The notes beneath the pieces are model-generated. The model was not told the origin of the DNA. It made no database searches and saw only the letters and a list, made by a program, of their open reading frames with translations. DNA of 64,000 bases from Hansfordia pulvinata (lineage: Eukaryota; Ascomycota; Sordariomycetes; Xylariales): contig BJKQ01000042.1 in NCBI GenBank assembly GCA_006538405.1, positions 1 through 64,000 of the forward strand, in the 5' to 3' direction. Of the stretch, positions 48,528 to 58,299 are shown piece after piece. Numbering within the stretch: the stretch's first letter is position 1; each line of letters starts with the position of its first letter. The translations under genes and the position numbers were made by a program.

Positions 48528-51500
48528 ATGGATCCAGAAGAGGCACCAAGCCTTCCTGTTGCCACTCTCCCACCATCCAGGGCCGATCCGCCTCACCCAT
48601 GCCGCCGCTCTACCCGTCACCCCAATCTAGGCAAGCAAGATCGGAACTCACAACAGCCAGTATCGACCAGCCGAGACATCAGCGACTCCAGTCGCGTGGC
48701 GGGGCCCTCCGTGCCAGCGCTCTGGCATGAGCAGGAGCTTGCTCAGCTGGAACAAACTTTCACCTTCGACAGTAAACACCAGATTCGTCTTTGGGAGCAT
48801 TTGGCGCGCGTCTACAAGGCAACCATAACTCCGACCGAGCCAGCCCGTACTTCCAACTCACAAACCCCGCCCCCCTCCTTCACCGCATGGCTGATGCAGA
48901 AGGCTTATGCTGAGTCTACAGGCCCGGCCAACCTCAGATTTGGAAGCCAAGCGAGCGACTACCCTAGCGGATGGTCGTCCCAAAAACGACTGCCTCTTCA
49001 ACAGGTCATCGCTATCGTTGTATACCACCGCTTTGGCGAGCAGATCATGTCTCTTGGACAGCGGGAGCGTAGGGCTATTAACAGTATGTACCGCAACTTG
49101 GGCTACTCGATCATGTGGCACGCTTGGCTGTGCCTTGGGTCATCTATCATGTCCAAGCATTGCACAGTGGACCACATTGTTACCTGTTACCGCAAGTGGA
49201 CCAAGCAAACACGTAAAGGCACCAACGAGGCGGACGGCCTTCTGTTCCTGATTCAACTCTCCAGAGAGGCCGAGATCGTTGCCTGGCGTCGAGGCAAACC
49301 TACTGGAGACACCTTCATTGAGCTTCAGCGTCGGGACGTTCTCGCCGCGGCCAAGAAGATGATAGCAACAGGCCAGCTCCAAGGGGAACACATCGAGTTG
49401 TCTGAGAACGCCGAGAACGCAAGCGAAAAAGACTGCCGGAACGAGGACGACATGGGAGAGGCCGAGGATACCGATGATGACGGCTTTGAGTCCAGCCATG
49501 ACGATGCACCCGCGGAGAAGAACAATCTGCCGTCTCGCTTGGGAATGGGAAGTCGAGAGGAGACCCAACACGGTTTTGATAGGGACGCGAAGAATAGCGC
49601 AGCGGGGCCCGGGGCCCCTAACTGCGGCGACGAGACCGATGCGCCAATGGATTTCGATATGGGCTCAGACCCCGAAGCAGGCGGCATCTTCGCCTACAGT
49701 GGACCCTCAGAAGACCCGGCTGTCGGTAATGTGAAGATAGGCAGCGGGATTGGGGTGAGCAGGTATGTTCTGATCCATTGCACAACTATCCAAGCCAGAC
49801 GCTCATCAAATCAACCCTAGTTCTTTCATTGAAGACGGGGAGTCACCCGAGCAGGGCCGCCACGCGATGTTGGAGCTACAGACCCCTCAGACCATCGAGA
49901 TTCCACTCCAGCCAAATTATCCCAATGTCAGTTATTCCATAAATTAATCGAAGTTCCCCGGGGAAGGGTGACTGCCAGTCCCTTCTGCTTCAGGTCATGG
50001 AGCTTACACTTTCGGTGCAGAGTTCACCTCTACCACTCGAGTTAGTTCATGACACCGCTTCAGAGAGGAGTGCCTCGCCAGCACTGTCTTCGCCTACTCG
50101 AGGCGAGGCAGGCCAAGCGATTTCGGCAACCGAGCCTGACAATATCAACACGTCTCCTTGTGTGAAGCGGTCACACGAAAGGGCTTCCTTGCCGCAGCAG
50201 CAAGAGAACAAAACCCCCAGAAGCGAAAAAGGACAGAGAACGATGAAAGACCGGAGCGGCTACGCAAGTCTGATCTCATCTCCAAGATGAAAATCGGACC
50301 GACCTCCAGTTCGCGAGACACTGGCTCCATAATCGAAGTATCCAATGATGAAGACGAGGGCAATGGGCGACAGACGTCGGCTTCGAGCAATATCCTAGTC
50401 GACTTCCGAGATACTCTGCAGATGGTTTTGACTCCGGGCTGCATGGTATCCAGTGCCGTCTTCGTCAAGATCATGCGCCCGCGCCTGCCCAGTGATGCAG
50501 AAATGGTCGATCCCTCATCACTACCTGGAAAGACTCGCAAGCAACAGAATCCAGTGCTGTTTCAGCTATACGCCGCAAATTCTCGGATGCTTACCTAGGG
50601 AATCTTGCCAGCAAGAGATGCCTGTTCTTCCCCCTTCACATTGGCGGAGTCCACTGGATCCTCGCTTGCTGGCACCGCCCATCTGCCACCTTGGCAATTG
50701 CCGACAGTCTCGAGCACGCATTCGATTTAAGAGGTGCCATCGACAGAGTACGGGTGTTCCTGCGGGCACTTTCGTTCCTTACAGTCCGAGTTCTACACGT
50801 TCCCACCGCCCAACAAAGACCCGGCAGTAACGACTGCGCTCTATACGTCCTTGCATTCATGGACCTGATTCTCGACTCCAAGATGGCGCCACAAGAAGTA
50901 CCTCTGCTGCATTTGCCCACCGTGCCAGGTTTACGCAGGTATTACGCAGGTCGATACGTTTCCCCTGCGACCTGTACAGTCATACCATTGACCGTTGCTC
51001 TTTTCTTCGATCCCGATCGAACCTCTCGTCTGAAATGTCGCCCGGATGAGACATCTTGCATCGTGCCATGGCAAGCAACGATGAACCGCATGGAGGATTT
51101 GGATACCAAGCTCCAACGCTCGCATTTAGCGGTTCGAGACTTCGTTGGTGTTGTTGGCAAGAAGATCACCGATGCTATCGCAGCAGATGAAGAAGCTCGC
51201 AGAGCTCGACGGCGGAAACAGATCCTCAGTAGCTTCACCGCCTTTCTTCAAGCTGTTGAGCCATGCGACGACGAGGAGCTTTCATGTCTGGTTCCCAGCG
51301 CACCGCGCAGTGGATCACATGCTTCTCAAAGGATGCCGGATGACGGCAGGGAGACTGGCCAGTTCATCAAACGACTAGCGACCAACGCAAAGCACGTGCA
51401 TGATCTTGTCTCGGATTCAAGGGCAGCTGATGAACAACATGAAGCTGCCGCTGGCAAAGTGTCCGACGCGTACGCAGAGTCATTGGCTTCTATGCTAGTC

Positions 51501-51569
51501 TTACGACATTGTATTAAGAAGGTGAGCGCGGTGCGCCAGGAGTGGACTTCAATGTTAGGCAAGGTATGA
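48528..51569 (+). CDS. Ulp1-like (peptidase C48) cysteine protease, multi-exon
   Basis: The ATG at 48,528 has a strong context (CCGCCATGG). Exon 1 (48,528-49,762) encodes a Pro/Ser-rich leader, a conserved-looking helical domain (about residue 60-270, including WEHLARVYKAT and QQVIAIVVYHRFGEQIMSLG) and an acidic linker. Introns: 49,763-49,820 (GTATGT/CTAG), 49,927-49,993 (GTCAGT/TCAG, weaker) and 50,162-50,220 (GTGAAG/CCCAG). All three keep frame. The catalytic domain near the C-terminus shows the Ulp1 order: His in GGVHWIL (50,652), Asp in IADS (50,703), Gln in PTAQQ (50,811 or 50,814) and Cys in SNDCALYVL (50,835). One frame change just before it, near 50,490-50,550, needs either a 56-bp intron (50,492-50,547) or a 1-nt indel. 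The predicted product is about 930-950 residues. Family members cleave SUMO/NEDD8-type conjugates, but orphan fungal relatives have unknown targets. DCA replaces the usual DCG. Confidence 0.8.
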
Positions 51570-51943
51570 TGCGAACCACACGGTACACCTATCATCGACG
51601 TATAAGGAGGATTGAGGAATGCGTCAGAGACAGGTCGCTTTCAGGTGCTCAGGCCGAGGTGGCAAGATTGATCGTGACAGGCAGTGCTATTTAGCTAGCT
51701 GGAGCAGCTTAATGATTACAACTTATAAGGGCACATTCGACTCATTCGACTCCTGCTTGAAACGCGTACACCTAAAACGAAGAACGACGTATGCTGTGTA
51801 CTTTGTCTATACCGTGGACTTGGGAAAGTTTGCACGCCGCCCTGCGCTCCTTGATCCCGCTTATGTTCATTCAACTTCACCTTTCTGCCCGTCTATTCGT
51901 CGTCACTAACACCTTGAATGTTCTCGGAATAGCCTTCTTGAGA

Positions 51944-51968
51944 TACTCGCACCTTACAGGTGCGAGTA
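51944..51968. terminator. 11-bp perfect hairpin between convergent genes
   Basis: TACTCGCACCT, loop TAC, and AGGTGCGAGTA form a perfect inverted repeat in the roughly 520-bp space between two convergent genes. It could mark a 3' end region or be an instance of the dispersed TACTCG motif family. Eukaryotic termination does not require such a hairpin, so the label is only positional. Confidence 0.35.
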
Positions 51969-52089
51969 CATGTATAAATAAACTGGTCTCGACAGTCTCA
52001 CCTATAGATCTTTACCAATTCCAACGCTGGATACCAAGCTTCAAGTACCGTATGTAGATGAAACAGGTGGTCCGAGGACATACAGGTAG

Positions 52090-54579
52090 TTAATACTCCA
52101 AATATTGAAGCGGCGTCCGGCTCCCGTAAACTTCCCGCACAGCCTTCTGGAAATTCCTGTTCAAGTCACGGTACTTGAAATCGTTGCTTTGAACGCTTGA
52201 GCACTGTAGAAGAGGGTAATATATCAGCCCTGCATCATCACGTGAGATATCATATACCCAAGCAGGCAGTGCAAGAATTTGGCAGCTAAGAGGCACACCT
52301 GTTTCCACCAGATATGGATAATGGGTGCTCAACAGGGTCGCTTCCCGAAAGTAATTAAGATGGTGAACTTACCCATGCTTCTGGATTGGAAGGCAGCTGC
52401 GCCTCGTCCGAGTTCCAGAATGCGTTCATAATATTGTACACGCATTTGGACGGCTCGCCAGTGATTGAGTGCTGCAGCAGAGGGGTAATGTTAACTTCGA
52501 TCAGATCATTTCCACCCGACAATGGACACCTCCTGCCTCCTCGGCTGAAAAACTCCAGGAAACGGGACTCAGCGTATGTAACTCACCCCCTCGCCCCCCA
52601 CAGTCAATGAGGCACTGTTCTTGTAGAGGTTCCTAAACTTAGGCATGTTGGATGGCGGCGTCACAGGATCGTGAGACAGGCCTGTGATGAGCACCTTCGC
52701 ATCCGTCTCGGACTCGAGGCTTTCTCTGTATCTGGCCCTCGTGTTGTGGGGCCATTGTAGACACACTGCCCACATAGCGAGTGCCCAACCTCCGAACATT
52801 TCGCTATTTTTGGCCAATTTGGTGAATATGCCGTCCATCACCGTCGGCTTGTCCGACCAGTACGGTTGGTCTCCGCATCTGTAAGCCCAGTAGCCGGCCT
52901 CGGAATCGGCCCACTTCTCTTGAGCCCAACGACCAAATCCGAGGTGTTCGGCGGACGGTATCATCTGCAACTGCTCGGACAAGAATCGGTACATGTCGCC
53001 GCGGGCCTGAGGTCGAAGCAGATATCGAAAGGTTTCAGTCACTCTCCATGGATACCCCGCCCCTGGCGTTGTACCCATGCTTTCAGATAAGATCTGCGTA
53101 AACAGTGCATAAGTGAAGATAAGTTTATTCCCCGAACGAACGGGGAAACAAATCTACCTTTTGTGGGGACGTGGCTCACGTCCACCTCGATTGGCTTCTC
53201 CTTAAGTTGTGTAATCGACTTTTTGGCGGCCGCCTTCATGGCTTCATAACTTTCGAAATCTTGAGCGAGCGCGCAGTCGTCTTTATACTTGAAGCAGTTC
53301 TGGAGAACACTCCAGACAAAGTCGTCGGCAACATCGTGGGTAGAAGTGTCACTAGAACAAATAAGACGTTAACGGTGGCCTGCATGGTATGGCAACTAGG
53401 GCGGGTTGGCCATCGGTTATGAACATACACCAATTCGCCTTCCTCCAAGATACCGGCTTCGGGGTTGATAGGGCTGTCCAGAACCATTCTGTCGATCCGG
53501 TCCGGAAACTTGGCCGCCACCGTTGCTCCGAAGAATGTCCCATATGAAATGCCTATGATTGATTGATAGAGTTGAGTACCACACAGCTCAAGTCAGGAAG
53601 AGGTACAAGATTGTGCAGCCTGACTTACCGAGATAACGTAGCTTTCCGTCCTCTCCTAACTCATCCACGACACGCATCATGTCCTCCGCGACGAAATCGG
53701 TGCTCACGTACGGGAGGATATGCTTATTTCTTCGAGCGCAGTCCCTTGCAACCTTTCCACTGAAGTCCCATAGTTTCTTGCGGTTTTGCTGCGTCGAGGC
53801 GTCGAGAATGATAGAGGACCATGCCTCTACCTTCTCTTTGTAATCGCTATAGCATTCGATAGGTAGGGTGTTTCCTGTGCCTCTAATAAAGCTGTGAGTA
53901 CAACGCAAATTGGGTCTTAAGTTGCGGTAGGAAATATTGGTAGGAATATTCCCTGGACTCTTGTTCAAGGAAGGACCGAGACTTGGTCATAAGCATTCTA
54001 ACCGCAGCGGCACTCACCTTGGTTCAACTGTACGACGTTAGAGGTAATCAAAGAAAGAATATCGGCCGCAAAATTGCAGCCAAATGTCCGCGACATTTAA
54101 CATCAAAGTGCCAGCATAGGTTTTCAAAAGACGTTGGACTTACAAGCAATAAGGTTGTGCTCACCACCAGTAAAGCTATGACAGACAATTAGCAATCATA
54201 TCGAGGGAGGAAGAATGCCGCTAGCCGAGAAGAAGAGTGCGCTTCTCCATTTACATTGTCTTTTGCGGTGCTGTACTTACGCCATCAAGCTGTTGGACCA
54301 GTCTAATGACATTAACGACATGGGAGACTCTCCTGGACCTCCCGGGTTCCAAAGGATACTTCCCCGGGGCTTGTCGACCAGAGCAGGTCTCATAATCAAT
54401 GGCAGATCTATGTTTCTCGATCTTTCATCCGTGGGATCGAGTTTGACTTTGATCGTAGCGCATTTGAGCTCGAAATCCGCACCAGTCCCGCAGTCCTCCC
54501 ATCGAATGCTCGCAAGAGCTACTGGAAGAAGTGCCAGGCCAGCCGAAGCCAACAAAGTGTAGGAGAACATACTCTTCAT
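52090..54579 (-). CDS. Secreted TAP-like alpha/beta hydrolase (peptidase S33-type)
   Basis: ATG 54,579 begins a signal peptide (MKSMFSYTLLASAGLALLPV, cleaved near ALAS), then IRWEDCGTG and the oxyanion-type LWNPGGPGES. Exons fit in phase: 54,281-54,579; 54,144-54,175; a 10-nt micro-exon 54,018-54,027; 53,629-53,882; 53,429-53,552; about 53,158-53,351. They give FEPRGTGNT and the nucleophile GISYG (Ser about 201), followed by DRMVLDSPINPE. The next exon (52,587-53,093) has WRVTETFRYLL and the Asp motif ITGLSHDPVTPP. The exon 52,373-52,532 has the His motif LLQHSITGEPSKC. Family members are secreted amino- or tripeptidyl-peptidases or esterases with a C-terminal TAP domain. Joins at 53,094-53,157 and 52,533-52,586 break frame as written, and the last exon (to 52,090) is uncertain. 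The gene is either decayed or affected by small indels. It is convergent with the Ulp1-like gene. Confidence 0.8.
54018..54027 (-). other. 10-nt micro-exon of the hydrolase gene
   Basis: Flanked by an ACAG acceptor and a GTGAGT donor, this 10-nt segment supplies F-E-P and two bases of R. With one base carried from the previous exon and one from the next it restores the family motif (D/E)PRGxG. Introns on each side are 116 bp (54,028-54,143) and 135 bp (53,883-54,017). Confidence 0.65.
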
Positions 54580-54891
54580 CTGTGCAACGTGCTTGGTCGC
54601 GCACGAAAACGATTGAGTGAAAAGTCTGAGGGCCCGACGTGCCGAGCGCTAAGGGGTGGGTTGGAACCTGATCGCTACTTATTAACGAATTGAGCTGGCC
54701 ATTCACTTCGACAGCAGTGCTGATAGCACAAGTCGCCGCTCAATGACTGGGGTCATGCCAGCCTAGTAGCCATGACGGCGGAGTTACGTGTAGCCACTGT
54801 TCAATTTGCAATGCTGGGGCTTTTCGGAGCAGAACTTCTTTTTTCGTGAAGGCTGGAGTAGAACTTCGCCATCACCTTCAGCCGCCAGAAA

Positions 54892-55113
54892 TTAACCTTG
54901 ATGCCTGACAATTTCTAGCAGTGCCTGGTACTTAGAGAACCTGGCCAGGTCACGACATTCGTTCGAAGGAGAAGTTGCCTTCAGGACATCCCTTGCGGGA
55001 GGCAGGTCGCCGAACCCCCAGTCTCGGCCATCTGATGCCCAGCAAGGGCCCTTATCGAAGAGGTAGGGATCCGCCGGCTCAGCCGCAGTCTGACTTCGGC
55101 GTGTTGCAGCCAT
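54892..55113 (-). CDS. Small hypothetical ORF, 73 aa
   Basis: An ATG-initiated ORF lies 313 bp upstream of the hydrolase start, on the same strand, with a weak TATA-like ATACATATAGG just before the ATG. The product is polar (MAATRRSQTAAEPADPYLF, WGFGDLPPARDVL, then a helix LARFSKYQALLEIVRHQG), with no signal peptide. GTTAAT at the end could be a splice donor, so this may be only a first exon. Family not recognised. Confidence 0.4.
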   Translation of the reverse strand: MAATRRSQTAAEPADPYLFDKGPCWASDGRDWGFGDLPPARDVLKATSPSNECRDLARFSKYQALLEIVRHQG

Positions 55114-55960
55114 ATCCTATATGTATCTTACTCAGTGACCTGGACCACCAACCGCACCCCAGTGCTGGGCTGAGTTTCGGGGGCGCGACTTCGCCCCTGA
55201 GCCCTTCAGCTGTGCCGCTTTACAAGGATGACCCCTAAGAATACATATACAATTTGCCCGTGCAGGTGCAGGGGCCAAGTGCCACCACCGTGCCACCACC
55301 GGTGCCAAACGAGCACAGCCCTCATTGGGATGCAATTGATGTACTTCACGACCTATTCTTTAGTCTGGGCTTCCCCTACCTTATCCGCACCACCCCTCGC
55401 TTGGGTCGAGCCACCAACAGACATCTAGAAAACACGTCCAACCTGCCGTCCATTCGCCTTCATTGCGACGCCCTGACACCCCGCTTCTACCTTAACACGA
55501 AACCAAGACGACGGTCTCCCCTCTTCCAACCTTCCATATCCATGACGACGCGGTACTATTAAACTCCAACATACTCTTTCACCAATTTGACCTGGTCAGG
55601 TTGCATTACGGGAAGCCAGTGCACTGAACTAGTCGTCGCAACCACGTATATAAAAGGTTCAGATTACAATACATGGTCTCCCGGTTATTAACAGCTATCT
55701 TAATATGAGGAGTGATCGTGTAAGAGAGGGCAGTTACTATTCACCAAGTAAGGGTCGTTACGGTGAATCCTTAATACCTGCCTCCCTTCTTATACCTACT
55801 GCGACGTTCCTCCTCCTTAAGCCCGCGGTCTCGCTATTAGTTCACTAAGACCTCTCAGACCCCCCCCCCCCCCCCCGTAGCGCCGTAAACTCTGTGAGCC
55901 CGTACTTAACCAATCCATTATATCCCTCTTACCAGTTCCTTAACTGATACCCGCGAACTC
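55114..55960. other. Intergenic transition to AT block
   Basis: No gene is supported. One plus-strand frame near 55,300-55,400 (HWDAIDVLHDLFFSLGFPY) is protein-like but starts without ATG. The sequence becomes pyrimidine-rich (55,480-55,560), then AT-rich after about 55,950. Confidence 0.4.
55860..55876. repeat. 17-nt C homopolymer
   Basis: An uninterrupted run of 17 C residues lies about 80 bp before the composition change into the right AT block. Runs of this length are error-prone in sequencing, so its exact length, and possibly the join itself, should be treated with caution. Confidence 0.85.
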
Positions 55961-56019
55961 GCTTATTTTCCCTTAACACTTAACATATTATAATAACTAT
56001 TTATTAACGAAGTATTAAT

Positions 56020-56990
56020 GGTTTATATTAATATATAAAATAAGTGTATTAAGGGCTAAGTGCATTAAAAAGTATATTAAAAATAGTAATATTTTAATGT
56101 ATTAAAACCTTAAGTATATTAAGAGAATCACCCTTAATACACTTAAAATATTTTCAGTTTTAAAAACGTTTAAAACATCTTAAAACACCTTTTTTTAAAA
56201 AAAAATTTCTTAATAAAATATGATTTTTTAAAGAAATAAATCATTTTTAATATATTAAGACCTTAAGTGTATTAAGAATTTAAGTGTATTAAGACCTTAA
56301 GTGAATTAAGACCTTAAGTATATTAAGACCTTAAATATATTAACACTTTTAATATATTAAGACCTTAAGTATATTAACACTTTTAATATATTAAGACCTT
56401 AAGTGTATTAATACTTTTAATATATTAAGACCTTAAGTGTATTAACACTTTTAATGTATTAAGACCTTAAGTATATTAACACTTTTAATATATTAAGACC
56501 TTAAGTGTATTAATACTTTCAGTGTATTAAGACCTTAAATATATTAACACTTTTAATATATTAAGACCTTAAGTATATTAAAATTATTTTTTTTTAAAAA
56601 CGTTTAAAACATATTAAAACACCTTTTATTTTAAAAAAAAAGGAATTTCTTAATAAAATATAATATTTTTTTAAAATAAACTATTTTAAATATATTAAAA
56701 CCTTAAGTATATTAAAATTATTAATATTTATAAAAACTTTTAAAATATCTTAAAACATGTTATTTAAAAAAGAAATTTTTTAATAAAATATTATTATTAA
56801 ATAAATAAATTATTTTAATTATATTAAAACCTTAATTAAATTAAGACTTAATATATATTAAATTAATTTTTATATTTAAAAACTTTTAATATATCTTAAA
56901 ACACTCTTTTTTAAAGAAAATCCTTTTTAATAAAATATTATTTTTTAAAGAAAAAACGATTTTAAGTTTAATAAGATCGTAAGTTAACTT
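56020..56990. repeat. Nested tandem repeat, 34-bp units inside larger units
   Basis: Between about 56,235 and 56,580 a unit close to TTAAGACCTTAAGTGTATTAACACTTTTAATATA recurs roughly ten times at 34-bp spacing, with 17-bp half-units at the start. Around it, a second module (ACGTTTAAAACAT, then TTAAAACACCTTTT, A-run, TTTCTTAATAAAATAT) appears near 56,165, 56,595, 56,735 and 56,880. This gives a higher-order arrangement. It is a satellite with no coding capacity. Confidence 0.75.
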
Positions 56991-57039
56991 AAAGTTAATA
57001 CTTATTTAATCTTTTACTTATAAGCGGTATAAAGAAAGT

Positions 57040-58020
57040 TATAATATTATCCTTTTTAAGCGGAACCCCGATTTATATAAAAATTAAGGTTTTTAAATTA
57101 TTTTAATTCTTATTAATTAAGCGGAAATATACTTTATATTATTACTTTTAAATTTTAAGGTAAGTATTATAATTATTATATTAAGTAAAAATATATTAAT
57201 ATTATTAATTATAATTATTATAAGGTATAATTTAATATTATATTATAAAGCGAAACCTTATTATTATACTTATATTTTAAGTGTTATTATATAAATCGTT
57301 TTATTATATTTATAAGATTATATCTTATTAATATTATTATTTATAATTATTATAAGGTATTTTATTATTATTTATAAAAGGCGTAACTTTATTTATTATA
57401 ATTATTTATTTATATTATAAAGTAAATTATAAAAGAATTTACACGATACGGAACCTCGCTTTATATAAATAATTATATATATTATAAGGTAAGTCTTTAT
57501 ATAATTCTTATACGATGTAATATTATTTAATTTATTATTTATAAGCGTTATAAAGTAAGCCTTTTAATTATTAATATAAAGCGGAACACTGCTTATTTTA
57601 TTATTTAAAATCGTTATAAGATCGGCCCTTTTATTATTAACGTAAAGCGGAACCCCGCTTTTTATAAGTACTTATAAGCGTTTATAAGTTAACTTAAAAA
57701 GTATTTATATTAAGTTATACCTTATTTTATTAAAATAATTTTAAGCGTTATAATATATGCCTTTTAACCGTTATAAAGTAAAATTATATATTATATAAAC
57801 ACTTATAAGCGTTATAAGGTAAGTTATTAAATTATTTATATAAAACGGAACCCTGCTTTATATATATAATTATAAGTATTATAAAGTAAGTTATCGCGTG
57901 ATTTTTATAAAATAAAACACCGTTTAATTTATTATATATAAACGTTATAAGATAAGCCTTTTAATTATAAATATAAGGCGGGACCTCGTTTTACCTTTAT
58001 ACTTTTAAGCGTTATCTTCT
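57040..58020. repeat. Degenerate repeat with AAGCGGAACCCCGCTT hairpin box
   Basis: The box AAGCGGAACCCCGCTT, able to fold as AAGCGG/CCGCTT with an AACC loop, recurs in intact or decayed form near 57,058, 57,452, 57,586, 57,648, 57,845 and 57,975. Between boxes, GCGTTATAAGGTAAG-like sequence repeats. Spacing is irregular, roughly 60-400 bp. Confidence 0.6.
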
Positions 58021-58299
58021 TTAAAATCGGGTTAAGGTTACTTATATAAACCTTCACCTTTTAACGTTTAATTAATTAAATTATTATTATTTTTCCTTTT
58101 ATTTTTCTGCTTTATTTACTTATCTTAAATTAAATTTAAGTTAAGAGACATTACCTTCCTTATTATATAATTAATGTCGAGTCGGCGCCTTTATTATTCT
58201 TTATATAAATAATTAAAAATTATTAAACGCTATGTTTAAGCCTTTATTTAACCTTACTCTTTTACTTATATATAATTAATATAACATTATATTTAATAT

